Shown here one piece after another: positions 50,701-60,922 of a DNA stretch of 64,000 bases. Every line of letters starts with the position of its first letter. Position 1 is the stretch's first letter. Below the pieces are notes generated by a model that made no database searches, was not told the origin of the DNA, and worked only from the letters and a program-made list of their open reading frames with translations. A program made the translations under genes and the position numbers. Source of the stretch: Bacilli bacterium (GTDB lineage: Bacteria; Bacillota; Bacilli; RF39; UBA660); contig JAFXSE010000118.1 of the NCBI GenBank assembly GCA_017525855.1, forward strand, positions 259,235-323,234, in the 5' to 3' direction.

Positions 50701-51681
50701 CTATAACCAAACACCAAATATAATACCACTCATGGCAAGAATTAATCCAACTATCCAAAACATTTTTACTATATCATTTTCTTTCCATCCAAGTTTTTCA
50801 AAATGATGATGAATTGGTGACATTAAAAATACTTTTTTCTTAAAGAACACCACTGAAATAGTTTGAATAATTACAGACAAAGTCTCAAATACAAATACCC
50901 CAGCAACTACAACAAGAGTTAACTCTCTATGAGTAATTATAGCAATTGAACCCATAGCACCACCAAGTGCTAAGCTACCTGTATCGCCCATAATAACCTT
51001 TGCTGGATATGTATTAAATACTAAAAATCCAATAATACTTCCACAAAGTACTAATGAAAATATTCCTATCTCTTCATAGCCAACCATTAAAGAAATTAAA
51101 GCAAATGCTATATAAGCTATTGCTGAAAGTCCCCCTGCTAAGCCATCCAAACCATCTGTTAAATTAACCGCATTGCTAGATGCTACTAAAACAAACAAGA
51201 TAAATAATCCATATAACCAACCTAATTCTAAATCAATATGAAGTGTTCCCACAGTAAATGATGTCTGGCCACCATTTTTCATATATATATAAAAGAATAC
51301 TACAGAAATTACAACTTGCATTAATAATTTTTGATATGTAGTTAATCCCTCGTTTCCTTTTTTTCTTAAAGATAAAAGGTCATCTATAAAACCTATTACT
51401 CCAAATCCTAAAAAAGATAATAACACAATTAATAGATTAGAAGTATAGTCTATTTTCTTAGTTATTATTAAAGCAAGTATAGTAATAGTTGTTGCTCCGA
51501 TAAATATAAGCCCACCCATAGTTGGAGTACCTTCCTTTTGTCTGTGAGCCTCACCAACAAAAATACTTACATGCTGTCCAATTTTTAATTTTTTCAATTG
51601 CGGAATTAATACTAATCCTATAAAAGTTGCTGCTAAAAAACCAATCATAATGGCAAACACAGACTTTGTTAATAATAGCAT
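50701..51681 (-). CDS. mraY: Phospho-N-acetylmuramoyl-pentapeptide-transferase
   Basis: A 326-residue, ten-helix membrane enzyme that makes lipid I from UDP-MurNAc-pentapeptide and undecaprenyl phosphate. Motifs: EGTPTMGGLIF, FGVIGFIDDLLSLRKKGNEGLTTYQKLLMQ (D-D), SSNAVNLTDGLDGLAGG, FNTYPAKVIMGDTGSLALGGAM, and MSPIHHHFEKLGWKENDIVKMFWIVGL. Complete. In many genomes mraY sits next to the division penicillin-binding protein; here a TasA/SipW operon lies between them. Confidence 0.96.
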   Translation of the reverse strand: MLLLTKSVFAIMIGFLAATFIGLVLIPQLKKLKIGQHVSIFVGEAHRQKEGTPTMGGLIFIGATTITILALIITKKIDYTSNLLIVLLSFLGFGVIGFIDDLLSLRKKGNEGLTTYQKLLMQVVISVVFFYIYMKNGGQTSFTVGTLHIDLELGWLYGLFILFVLVASSNAVNLTDGLDGLAGGLSAIAYIAFALISLMVGYEEIGIFSLVLCGSIIGFLVFNTYPAKVIMGDTGSLALGGAMGSIAIITHRELTLVVVAGVFVFETLSVIIQTISVVFFKKKVFLMSPIHHHFEKLGWKENDIVKMFWIVGLILAMSGIIFGVWL

Positions 51682-51838
51682 ATTTTTTCTTCTCCATTCA
51701 TCGAAATATTATACCATATATTTTTTTGTAATTGTTGTTTATAGCTTATTATTGTACAAAACTTTACATATTCATTTTATTAACAAATAGAATAAATAGA
51801 ACTAAAATCTCTAAAGTTCTATTTATTCGACATGATTA

Positions 51839-52882
51839 TTAAAAATCAGTTATTTTAATTTTATAAATATAAACATATTCATCAGAAAGTACCATAAACC
51901 AAGTTTCACTACCCTTAACCGCTTCATAATGAATTATAGTAGAACTATGTAATTGTGATACATCTACCAAATCATCCATATTAGTAACATACATTATTTT
52001 TAAGTCCTTAATATCCGGCTTATTACTAACAGTAACAATTATATCTTCATACTCTTTTAAAATCTTGTTTATCATACTTCTATACAAATCAGTAGAACTA
52101 TGTTCACTTGATTTTATCTTACCAATATAAATAGTTACAGCAATAGCCAAGAATATAATACCAATTATAATATAATACTTATTAATTGAATTATAGTCAC
52201 CCTTTATACTATAATTTTTACTATCTTGTTTATCATAATTTGTTATTACTTTAGTAACAGTATCATTTAAAGGTATTCTAACCTCAACCGCATCAATATT
52301 ATTAATACCCTTACTGTTTTCTTTTAATCCATTAATACTATACTCAACATTAAGTTTTACACTTAGATAAGTATCAACCGCAAACTTAAAATCATGTTTA
52401 TAAAGATTAACTAAATCATTATAAGCTTTATAATTTATATTCGCATCTTCACTAATCGTAAAAACTCTAGAATTAGTTAATAATTTATTAACACCTTTTT
52501 TCAATACATAATCCTTTTGCCATACTGTTGAATCTAAATTATCATTATTTCTATAATTTCCAATAATACTAGCTGTTAAATCATAAGAATAATTGATATT
52601 TGTAGGCTTACTACCCTCATAAACATATGTAAAATTAAGATTGACTAAATCAATTAATTCTGATGGATATTCTTTATTATATATAAGATCTTTATCCTCA
52701 TAAAATAAATTTTGTTTTAAAGTAATTCTACTAGTATTACTTCTTCTGACATTATAGCTATAATAAACTGGAATATCATTCTTTTTAATAGATCCTAAGT
52801 ATATTAAAATACAACCTATAATTAATGATAAAACGATTATAATATTTAAACCTTTATTTTTATTTTTTACATTATTATTCAT
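51839..52882 (-). CDS. DUF5305-type membrane protein, third gene of the TasA/SipW operon
   Basis: A ~347-residue protein with an N-terminal helix (IIIVLSLIIGCILIYLG), a large extracytoplasmic beta-rich domain (~35-230) and a second membrane helix (YYIIIGIIFLAIAVTIYIGKI), then a cytoplasmic tail. The tail's ALP-like end (KEYEDIIVTVSNKPDIKDLKIMYVTNMDDLVDVSQLHSSTIIHY...WFMVLSDEYVYIYKI) is the DUF5305 hallmark. Such proteins are regularly encoded beside SipW-type signal peptidases and camelysin-like substrates, and may act in assembly or anchoring. It follows the peptidase gene by 11 bases. Confidence 0.75.
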   Translation of the reverse strand: MNNNVKNKNKGLNIIIVLSLIIGCILIYLGSIKKNDIPVYYSYNVRRSNTSRITLKQNLFYEDKDLIYNKEYPSELIDLVNLNFTYVYEGSKPTNINYSYDLTASIIGNYRNNDNLDSTVWQKDYVLKKGVNKLLTNSRVFTISEDANINYKAYNDLVNLYKHDFKFAVDTYLSVKLNVEYSINGLKENSKGINNIDAVEVRIPLNDTVTKVITNYDKQDSKNYSIKGDYNSINKYYIIIGIIFLAIAVTIYIGKIKSSEHSSTDLYRSMINKILKEYEDIIVTVSNKPDIKDLKIMYVTNMDDLVDVSQLHSSTIIHYEAVKGSETWFMVLSDEYVYIYKIKITDF

Positions 52883-52893
52883 ATCAACCATTC

Positions 52894-54027
52894 CTATTTA
52901 TTCATTAAATTTTCTCTCAACCAAACTGATGGATAACCTAAATACTTAACCCTAAAAATATAAACTCCTATAACTTGATTTCCATTTACTACCCAAGGAT
53001 CTTTTTCTAAATTATTATCTCCTTTAGTCTTAAAAAAATAATTACCATTATCTACAATGATATCAGTAACCCTATGAGTCACAATCGTACCATCTACCTT
53101 ATATATTAGAATACTGTCAATTCCTATATTTGTCAAGGAATCATTATCCACTTTCTTATATACAACCATATCACCTTTGTAATAAGTTGGAACCATACTA
53201 TTTGAAACTATTGCTAATGGTTTATATTTAAAAACACCAAGAATAAAAAATATTAAAGTTACACATAACGCACTAACAAATAAATATATATACTTGCTAG
53301 TCTTATTCCTATTTATTCTAAACTTAGGAGTTTTTTCAGCAAAAACACAATATATCACATATGGAAAAAATATTCCTACTATTCCAGTTACAAACCAATC
53401 CTTACTAGCTAGTATAGGAGATAAAATTAAATATAACTTATCAAGTCCTCTATATATTAAAGTAAGTTTATAAGAACCCTTAATTGCTAAATAAGTAGCA
53501 ACTATATTACAAGAAAGTAGTGGTAATATTGTAGAACAAGTATACTCAAAAAGTCTTTCCCAATTACCCCAATTATTAATTATAATATTATATTTTATTT
53601 CTAATAAAAACAATAAAATTGTATACAAAACAATTACTAATTTGTTTTCTTTATTCTTATTTATAACAATACTTCTTAAATATTCAATTCCTATAATAGG
53701 TATCATCAATTTAAATATATTTTCAATAATTTTTATAAAACTATGTGAATAAGGACTTCTAGAAAAGCCTAAAACAAATCCCATATATACTTGCACAATT
53801 AAATATATTACAGCAACAATAAACATCTTAAAATAAGAACTGGTTTTATTCTTAAATCTACCATGTTTATCTCCTGTTTTAATATATAAAAAAGCAGTTA
53901 AAGCTAAGAAAAATAAAGGATTAATATAATTATTATACAATTTACTATTAAACAACATCAAAAAAACAGAAATCAAAAAATAAATAATTGTTACAAAAAT
54001 AAGTTCTTTTTGCTTTAGATATCTCAT
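52894..54027 (-). CDS. sipW: SipW-type (S26B) signal peptidase with polytopic N-terminal domain
   Basis: This 377-residue protein has about eight membrane helices in the first ~220 residues, an unusual extension, followed by a signal peptidase I domain. The nucleophile is Ser in IVSNSMVPTYYKGDMVVYKKV. The general base region reads TIVTHRVTDII with His in place of Lys, as in ER-type and SipW peptidases, and NYFFKTKGDNNLEKDPWVV is conserved. SipW processes TasA-like precursors in Bacillus. The adjacent upstream gene encodes such a precursor. Confidence 0.85.
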   Translation of the reverse strand: MRYLKQKELIFVTIIYFLISVFLMLFNSKLYNNYINPLFFLALTAFLYIKTGDKHGRFKNKTSSYFKMFIVAVIYLIVQVYMGFVLGFSRSPYSHSFIKIIENIFKLMIPIIGIEYLRSIVINKNKENKLVIVLYTILLFLLEIKYNIIINNWGNWERLFEYTCSTILPLLSCNIVATYLAIKGSYKLTLIYRGLDKLYLILSPILASKDWFVTGIVGIFFPYVIYCVFAEKTPKFRINRNKTSKYIYLFVSALCVTLIFFILGVFKYKPLAIVSNSMVPTYYKGDMVVYKKVDNDSLTNIGIDSILIYKVDGTIVTHRVTDIIVDNGNYFFKTKGDNNLEKDPWVVNGNQVIGVYIFRVKYLGYPSVWLRENLMNK

Positions 54028-54052
54028 AGTAAACCTCTCATTATTTCTTTAT

Positions 54053-54079
54053 AAAAAAGTAAAAGGGGATATCCCCCAT
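54053..54079 (-). terminator. Partial terminator between TasA-like and signal peptidase genes
   Basis: GGGGATATCCCC hairpin followed by TTTTACTTTTTT on the minus strand, between the TasA-like gene and the peptidase gene. It would lower expression of the peptidase relative to its abundant substrate. Confidence 0.65.
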
Positions 54080-54087
54080 TTAACTTA

Positions 54088-54594
54088 TTAATTAGATTGT
54101 TTATACTCAAATATTCCAGTTATTGACTTAGTAGTAATATCAGGAACAACTGTAACAGAAGAATCATAAGTAGCAGTTACAGTAAATGTAGTAGTACCAC
54201 CATTTGCAGTTATAAAATTTGCGGGCTGAGTATGTGAATACACTATTGCAGGAGATCCATCCTGTTGTTCTTGGAAAGAAGCACTAGCAAGAACAGCATC
54301 AACATTACCCTTATTAGTTATAGTAATTGAATATGTAACAGAATCACCTGGATGCCTTAAATCAGCATTAAATGTAGCAGTTGATGGCGTAAAAATTGGA
54401 ACACCACCATTTCCCGAACCTTTAGTTGATTGAATAGAAACATCAGTTATTTCAACATCCCATTCACCAACGATTTCGGCATTACCTTTAACAGTAGTTC
54501 TAGATGAAAAAGTTGCATAACCAATAGACATAACTAACACTGAAAATAATAAAGCCGCAATTAAAATATTCTTACTATTCTTCATACTCTTCAT
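54088..54594 (-). CDS. TasA/camelysin-like secreted matrix protein
   Basis: A ~168-residue precursor with a SipW-type signal (KNSKNILIAALLFSVLVMSIGYATFSSRTTVKGNAEIVG). The G-Y-A-T-F motif before cleavage and the K-G-N-A-E/T-I start of the mature chain are typical of TasA, CalY and relatives. The mature part is an Ig-like sandwich with HPGDSVTYSITITNKGNVDAVL, the signature for this family. In Bacillus TasA forms the amyloid-like fibres of biofilms and also appears in spores. First gene of a three-gene operon with the peptidase and DUF5305 protein. GAGGTG precedes the ATG at 54594. Confidence 0.83.
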   Translation of the reverse strand: MKSMKNSKNILIAALLFSVLVMSIGYATFSSRTTVKGNAEIVGEWDVEITDVSIQSTKGSGNGGVPIFTPSTATFNADLRHPGDSVTYSITITNKGNVDAVLASASFQEQQDGSPAIVYSHTQPANFITANGGTTTFTVTATYDSSVTVVPDITTKSITGIFEYKQSN

Positions 54595-54676
54595 AAATAT
54601 CACCTCGTCATTATCTACATTAATAATGACATTTTTTAAGATAATTGTCAATCTTTTTCAAGAAATTATATAAAGT

Positions 54677-56581
54677 TTACTGTAAAAGTAATCTTACTAC
54701 TGTATTCTCCTCAACTCTAGAAAAAGCTTCTGGAGACTGACTAACTACAATATCACCACTACCCGCATATTCCACATTAAAATGATTTAAAGCTTTAGTA
54801 GCATCCTTTTTATTCATACCAACAACATTAGGGACCTCATACAAAGCTATATCGTTCCATTCCAAATCCTTCTCTATTTGGTTATTTTGTTTTTCTATCT
54901 CTAAAGCATCAATTATATCAAGAAGAATACGTCTAGCAATTGGTGTCGTAGTATAACTAGAAAGCATAGCCGTATGTTTGGGATTATCAATCGCAAGATA
55001 TAAAACAGCCCTAGGACTATTTGCTGGAACTACAGACATAAAAGACATTATATAATTATTAACAAGATAAACACCGTTTTCTACCTTCTGAGCCGTTCCT
55101 GTTTTACCACCGATTCTGTAGCCATCAATATATGCGCTTTTTCCACCACCTTTAGCAACAACATTTTCTAATGCTCTTCGCATAATCTTTGAAGTTTCAT
55201 TACTTATCGTTTTTCTCACAAAAGTTTTTTTATTCTCAAAAATTATATTTCCAGTCTCTTTTTCTTCTATACTTTTAACTATATAAGGCCTATATAAACT
55301 ACCTCCATTAACAACTGCAGAAACAGCTGTAACTTGTTGAATAGGTGTAACTGATATTCCCTGACCAAAAGCAGTAGTAGCAAGTTCTACATTGCCAACT
55401 CTATTAAGTGGAAATATAATCCCCCTTCCCTCACCACTTAAATCTATTCCTGTTTTCTCACCAAACCCAAACTTATCTAAATAAGAAAATAACCTTTCTT
55501 TTCCAAGTAATTGACCAAGTTTTACAAACCCTGGATTGCAAGAGTTTTGAAGTACTTCCATAAAAGTTTGATGTCCATGTCCGCCAGCTTTCCAACATTT
55601 AATCTTAGCAGTATCAACTTTAACACTTCCTGAATCATAAAACGTATCATTATCTAAATCTACAACCTTTTCTTCAACAGCAGCAGAAGTTGTTATAATT
55701 TTTTGAGTAGATCCTGGCTCATATGTAGCCCAAATAGGTAAATTACGACTAAGTACTTCTTGAGAATATTTACTATAATTATTTGGATCATAATCAGGTC
55801 GAGACCCAATACCAAGTATTTCCCCAGTGTTTGGATCCATAACTATAGCTAAAGCCATATCTGGAGAAAACATATCAACAATATTGTTTAACTCTCTCTC
55901 AATAGACTTTTGAATATTAATGTCAATAGTAAGTTGCAAATTCATTCCATCTTGAGGTTCTAAATAAACATCAGATAAATTAAGCTTATTTCCTTTAGCA
56001 TCAGAAAAGTATTTAATCGCACCACTTTCACCAGTTAAGTATTTATCATACTGAAGTTCAAGTCCGGACAACCCCTGATTATCTATACCAACATAACCTA
56101 AAGAATGAGATAATAAATTTCCATATGGATAATACCTTTTAGCTTCTTTAACTAAATATACTCCATCAAAATTTAAAGATGCAATTTTATCCGCAATCTC
56201 ATAGCTTAATCTTCGTCCCTCAGGATGAACTCTTTCAATTGAAGTCTCTTTAAACACATGCTTCTTCATATCTTCATAACTAATATTAAGAATTTGAGAC
56301 AACTTAGTAGTTACTTCTTCTTTATTTTTTATTTGATTGGGAACAAGAACTAATGAAGTAGTAGTCAAATTATCAGCAAGTACTACACCATTTCTATCAA
56401 GTATCAAACCACGATTTGCTTCTACTGGTAAATCACGACTCCATAAATCATTAGCTAAAGAATAAAGCTTATCATATTCAAAAACTTGTACATAAAAAAC
56501 CCTAATTAAAACTAAAGAAAGAAAAAATGAAAATAATAATAATAATATTTTCATTCTACCATTAATTCTTTTAGTAAACAT
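54677..56581 (-). CDS. Class B penicillin-binding protein with PASTA domain (FtsI/SpoVD-type)
   Basis: This 634-residue transpeptidase has an N-terminal membrane helix (MKILLLLFSFFLSLVLIRVFYVQVFEYD), a dimerisation domain (WSRDLPVEANRGLILDRNGVVLADN), and the transpeptidase motifs S-T-Q-K (EPGSTQKIITT), S-C-N (LQNSCNPGF) and K-T-G (IGGKTGTAQKV). A C-terminal PASTA domain follows (YEVPNVVGMNKKDATKALNHF...VVRLLLQ). It cross-links septal peptidoglycan with FtsW, or spore cortex if it is the SpoVD form; sequence reading does not separate these. Confidence 0.9.
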   Translation of the reverse strand: MFTKRINGRMKILLLLFSFFLSLVLIRVFYVQVFEYDKLYSLANDLWSRDLPVEANRGLILDRNGVVLADNLTTTSLVLVPNQIKNKEEVTTKLSQILNISYEDMKKHVFKETSIERVHPEGRRLSYEIADKIASLNFDGVYLVKEAKRYYPYGNLLSHSLGYVGIDNQGLSGLELQYDKYLTGESGAIKYFSDAKGNKLNLSDVYLEPQDGMNLQLTIDINIQKSIERELNNIVDMFSPDMALAIVMDPNTGEILGIGSRPDYDPNNYSKYSQEVLSRNLPIWATYEPGSTQKIITTSAAVEEKVVDLDNDTFYDSGSVKVDTAKIKCWKAGGHGHQTFMEVLQNSCNPGFVKLGQLLGKERLFSYLDKFGFGEKTGIDLSGEGRGIIFPLNRVGNVELATTAFGQGISVTPIQQVTAVSAVVNGGSLYRPYIVKSIEEKETGNIIFENKKTFVRKTISNETSKIMRRALENVVAKGGGKSAYIDGYRIGGKTGTAQKVENGVYLVNNYIMSFMSVVPANSPRAVLYLAIDNPKHTAMLSSYTTTPIARRILLDIIDALEIEKQNNQIEKDLEWNDIALYEVPNVVGMNKKDATKALNHFNVEYAGSGDIVVSQSPEAFSRVEENTVVRLLLQ

Positions 56582-56628
56582 AAAATCACCTAATTATTTA
56601 TATGTTTACATATATGTAAATAAAACTA

Positions 56629-58431
56629 TTATTCACTTTTAGAATTTCTAAATTTAAATTCACGAGTCCATGCAGCTATTAATAAATACATACAAGGAAT
56701 AACAGTAATAGTAAGTCTTTGATAATCATCTATTGAATTCATAAAAGTTATAAAAATAGTTAATAGTATTATTAAAGAAAGCCCCATCATCATCCAATTT
56801 AGCTTTTTATCTACAACAAATCTATAAGTAGCCATAATAACACTAACTAAAGAAAAAACTATTAAAAAACCATAAGTAAAAGGAAATAAAAGATAATTAA
56901 GTATTTTTTCACTATAAATTCTATACTCACTAATGTCATATTGATGATTATCAAACTCAAGTTTATCATAACCACTAATTGGACTATAAATAGCCATCTT
57001 TTCAAAATTATCTACAAACTTATTTAATATATGATAATAATGTTCTTTTCTATTTACAGCTATAGAATCATTTATAAATGCAATATAATCTGAACCATAT
57101 TTATTAAACTCTTTAAACAAATAAGCAAAATGTTTATTATTATATTTTAATTTGTCAGAAGTAACATCATTTTCAATTAGCTTAAACTCAGTACCATCAT
57201 AATAATTGTTCGTAGTAACATTATAACCTTTATTATATAAAGTTGGAACAGTAGTAAAATCAAAAAAGCCAACATTAAAATAACATAAAACGCAATAAAT
57301 CAATATCAATAAAATTGGAATTAACATAAATAAACAATGAACAAAAGCATGAGAAGCTTTATTCAAAATACCATATACTAATAAAAAACCAATTATTAAA
57401 GGTATCAAATATATAAATGCCGGTCTTTCAAATATAGCTAAAGTAATAAACAAGACAATTAATGCCATATTTTTTTTACTACATTTCTTTAAATATAATT
57501 GAACTCTTCTAATACATAACAACAAAAGCAATATAGATAAGCTTTCACTAAGTATTGCATGTTCATAATAAATAATAAAAGGTAAACTAGAAAACATGAG
57601 TGTTAACAACACAGAGATTTTTCTCGAAGTTATATCATTAACTATTTTCCAAAAAACATATATACTAATTAAACCTATAATTATTTGAAATAAAACAACA
57701 CAAATATATTTACTAGCCTGACTAAAAGTTAAAATATTAGCCAATTTAATTAACAAAGGATAAACTGGTAATCTCACACTTTCAAAATAAAATTCATATG
57801 ATTCGGTATCATAAAATAAAATATAAAAATTTCTGAAATATTTTAAGAATAATATTCTAGTAGAAATAGCTACAACCAATATCCACAAAATATCACACCT
57901 AAAAACCTTAACAAGTTTTTCTTTTTTAATACAATAATCTATCAACTTATATATTAAAAGAAACAATAAAGAAACTATAATCCAATATACAAAATAATAT
58001 ATAAAAGAAGTCACAGTTGGATTACAAATAACATTTTCTTTATCACCAAATAAATTAATTACCCTATCCCTATTAATATCTTTTATTTTTACATAACTAC
58101 TATCCTTAGTCCTTTTAAAAGATATCCTAGCATTCGAAAATATTGGTACTTTTATAATTACTTTTTCATCTTTAGCAATTCTAATACCATATTTACCCGT
58201 CTTTTTATAATTATGAGCAAACTCCTTATTATTTATTTTTATATCATCAATGGACACATAATTAACATAAACAAAACGTTCTTCCTGAGAAATATCATTA
58301 TCTTTAAAATTTTCAATAACTATATCACGAGATCCAAACTTTATATAAGTTGATAAAGATACTACAAGATAAATTATAGATAAAGAAATAAAAATAGTTC
58401 TAAATTTATTTTTTTTATATCTTCCTAACAT
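56629..58431 (-). CDS. Polytopic membrane protein, probable GT-C glycosyltransferase
   Basis: This 600-residue protein has one N-terminal helix, an extracytoplasmic beta region (~40-135), and then about eleven helices. The first loop contains FYDTESYEFYFESVRLPVYPLLIKLAN, where the acidic D-T-E followed by R-x-P-x-Y-P resembles the acidic catalytic motif of GT-C enzymes such as PMT/ArnT. EHAILSESLSILLLLLCIRRV also recurs in that group. A long external loop with NYYDGTEFKLIEND follows. Substrate unknown; it may glycosylate the wall or surface proteins. Confidence 0.6.
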   Translation of the reverse strand: MLGRYKKNKFRTIFISLSIIYLVVSLSTYIKFGSRDIVIENFKDNDISQEERFVYVNYVSIDDIKINNKEFAHNYKKTGKYGIRIAKDEKVIIKVPIFSNARISFKRTKDSSYVKIKDINRDRVINLFGDKENVICNPTVTSFIYYFVYWIIVSLLFLLIYKLIDYCIKKEKLVKVFRCDILWILVVAISTRILFLKYFRNFYILFYDTESYEFYFESVRLPVYPLLIKLANILTFSQASKYICVVLFQIIIGLISIYVFWKIVNDITSRKISVLLTLMFSSLPFIIYYEHAILSESLSILLLLLCIRRVQLYLKKCSKKNMALIVLFITLAIFERPAFIYLIPLIIGFLLVYGILNKASHAFVHCLFMLIPILLILIYCVLCYFNVGFFDFTTVPTLYNKGYNVTTNNYYDGTEFKLIENDVTSDKLKYNNKHFAYLFKEFNKYGSDYIAFINDSIAVNRKEHYYHILNKFVDNFEKMAIYSPISGYDKLEFDNHQYDISEYRIYSEKILNYLLFPFTYGFLIVFSLVSVIMATYRFVVDKKLNWMMMGLSLIILLTIFITFMNSIDDYQRLTITVIPCMYLLIAAWTREFKFRNSKSE

Positions 58432-58516
58432 AACTATTCTCCATACGTTTAAATATATTTTATCAAATCGCTTAATTTTATGTCAATGAAATATATGTAC
58501 ATTGCAAATAGTATGC

Positions 58517-58522
58517 TATAAT
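58517..58522 (+). promoter_or_regulatory. Putative -10 of the MacB-type ABC transporter gene
   Basis: TATAAT preceded by TG (extended -10, TATGCTATAAT), 57 bases upstream of the start codon. AGGAGG lies eight bases before the ATG. Confidence 0.45.
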
Positions 58523-58578
58523 AAAATAATCTAGAATTATTAAGTTTAATTCAGAATAATATAATAAAAGGAGGAACT

Positions 58579-60879
58579 ATGTTAGAACTAAAAAACATAA
58601 AAAAAAGTTATAAAACTGGCGATTTTATTCAACATGCCCTAAAAGGTGTTAATTTAAAATTTAGGCCAGAAGAATTTGTAGCTATTTTAGGACCATCAGG
58701 AAGTGGTAAAACAACACTTCTAAATATTATAGGTGGACTTGATAGATACGATTCTGGAGATTTAATAATAAATGGAAAAAGTACTAAACAATTCAAAGAC
58801 AGTAACTGGGATAGTTATAGAAATAACTGTGTAGGATTTATTTTTCAATCATATAACCTAATTAGTCATATTAGTGTTTTAGAAAACGTTGAAATGAGTA
58901 CAACACTAAGTGGATATAGCAAAAAAAGGCAAAAAGCAATGGCACTTGATGCCCTAGAAAAAGTTGGTCTAAAAGACCATGTTCATAAAAAACCAAATCA
59001 ACTTTCTGGTGGGCAAATGCAAAGAGTTGCAATTGCTAGAGCATTAGTCAACAATCCTGACATTATTTTAGCTGATGAACCTACTGGAGCTCTTGACACA
59101 AAAACAAGCAAACAAATAATGGACTTGATAAAAGAAATATCAAAAGATAAATTAGTTATTATGGTTACACACAATCCTGAACTTGCTCATGAATATGCAA
59201 ACCGTATAATTGAATTCCAAGATGGAGAAATAATCAAAGATTCTAATACCATCACTGATAAAGATATAAAAAATGATAAATTCAAAATAAAGAAAACTAA
59301 GATGAGCTATAAGAGCGCTATTAATCTATCATTCAATAATTTAAAAACAAAAAAAGGAAGAACAATTATTACTTCCCTTGCATCATCAATTGGTATTATT
59401 GGTATTGCTCTAATATTATCTTTATCAAATGGATTTCAAATAAAAATAGATGAATTTGAAAAAGACACATTATCTCAAGCTCCAATTATCATCTCAAAAC
59501 AATCAATGGATACGAACAGTTTAAAAAACATGAATGAAGGCAACGACAAAAACTTAAAAAAATATACTAAAAAAGAAAAAATTTATCCACTAAAATCCAT
59601 AGAAAACATTGTACACATAAATAAAATCACCCAAGAGTATATAGATGAAATAGAAAACATCGACTCTAAATACATAGGTGGAATAAGCTATACTAGAGCA
59701 ACAAATCTAAATCTATTTACCAAAGTCAATAATAAAATAACAAGTATTGATGCATCAACTACAATGTCCGTATTACCAAGTAATTTAGATGGCACTGATT
59801 CAAATGTCATGACCGACAACTTTGAAATGATTTATGGAGAAAAAACAAACAATAAAGAAGATTTATATCTACTAGTAGATTCAAAAAATAGAATCAGTGA
59901 AAACATATTAAAAATGATAGGATATGAAGGAAAAAAAGAAATTAACTTTAAAGATATAATAGGAAAAGAATTCAAATTAATATTAAATGATGATTACTAT
60001 GAAAATATAGATAATAGGTTTATTATAAAAAGAAATTTAGATGATATATATAATAATGAGAATAATATAACATTAAAAATTAAAGGTGTTATTCGTGGTA
60101 AAAAAGATAACATGTTTGCTAACATGTCAGGAACAGGTATATTATATAATTTATCTTTAATGAATTACGTTATTGAAAATAATAACAATTCAGAAATTGT
60201 TAAAGTACAAAAAGAAAATGATTATAATGTTTTGACAATGCAAGAATTTAGTAAAGATGAAAATGGTAATAGTGAAGAAAAAGATAACACATTAGCTTAT
60301 CTAGGAGCAAAAAACGTACCTATTGCAATTCAAATTTATCCTAAAGATTTTAATTCAAAAGATAAAATACTTAATGTTTTAGATAAATATAATGAATCAA
60401 AAAGCAAAAACGATAAGATAGTTTACTTAGATCAATCAGAAATGATTACATCACTTTCTGGAAATATAATGGATGCTATAACAATTGTATTAATTGCTTT
60501 TAGTTCAATTTCACTTATAGTTTCAAGTATTATGGTTGGTATAATAACTTACACTTCAGTACTAGAAAGAACCAAAGAAATAGGAATTTTAAGAGCCCTA
60601 GGTGCTAGAAAAAAAGATATTACAAGAGTGTTTAATGCAGAAACATTAATAATTGGTTTTGCAAGTGGAACACTGGGAATAATAATTGCTAGATTACTTA
60701 TAATTCCAACAAACATAATTATTAAAAACTTATCAGATTTAGAAAACGTAGCAAAATTAAACCCTATACATGCAATAATATTAATATTAATAAGCATATC
60801 ACTTACCTTGATAGGTGGAACAATACCAGCAAAAATAGCATCAAAAAAAGACCCAGTAGAAGCATTAAGAACAGAGTAA
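58579..60879 (+). CDS. MacB-type ABC transporter (ATPase and FtsX-like permease fused)
   Basis: This 766-residue protein has an ATPase domain first: [18 protein letters not shown] (Walker A), [27 protein letters not shown] (Walker B), and an H-loop in VTHNPELA. A first membrane helix comes at ~262-282 ([23 protein letters not shown]), then a ~370-residue extracellular domain and three C-terminal helices with the FtsX/MacB permease fold ([24 protein letters not shown]). Such mechanotransmission transporters handle lipoproteins, peptides or antimicrobials. No two-component genes are adjacent. Confidence 0.88.
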   Translation: MLELKNIKKSYKTGDFIQHALKGVNLKFRPEEFVAILGPSGSGKTTLLNIIGGLDRYDSGDLIINGKSTKQFKDSNWDSYRNNCVGFIFQSYNLISHISVLENVEMSTTLSGYSKKRQKAMALDALEKVGLKDHVHKKPNQLSGGQMQRVAIARALVNNPDIILADEPTGALDTKTSKQIMDLIKEISKDKLVIMVTHNPELAHEYANRIIEFQDGEIIKDSNTITDKDIKNDKFKIKKTKMSYKSAINLSFNNLKTKKGRTIITSLASSIGIIGIALILSLSNGFQIKIDEFEKDTLSQAPIIISKQSMDTNSLKNMNEGNDKNLKKYTKKEKIYPLKSIENIVHINKITQEYIDEIENIDSKYIGGISYTRATNLNLFTKVNNKITSIDASTTMSVLPSNLDGTDSNVMTDNFEMIYGEKTNNKEDLYLLVDSKNRISENILKMIGYEGKKEINFKDIIGKEFKLILNDDYYENIDNRFIIKRNLDDIYNNENNITLKIKGVIRGKKDNMFANMSGTGILYNLSLMNYVIENNNNSEIVKVQKENDYNVLTMQEFSKDENGNSEEKDNTLAYLGAKNVPIAIQIYPKDFNSKDKILNVLDKYNESKSKNDKIVYLDQSEMITSLSGNIMDAITIVLIAFSSISLIVSSIMVGIITYTSVLERTKEIGILRALGARKKDITRVFNAETLIIGFASGTLGIIIARLLIIPTNIIIKNLSDLENVAKLNPIHAIILILISISLTLIGGTIPAKIASKKDPVEALRTE

Positions 60880-60907
60880 AAGCATTTCAAACGAAATGCT
60901 TTTTTTT
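60878..60907 (+). terminator. Terminator of the ABC transporter gene
   Basis: AAAAGCATTTC/GAAATGCTTTT hairpin with a short loop followed by eight Ts, right after the stop codon. Confidence 0.9.
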
Positions 60908-60922
60908 ATTAACATTTATAAA

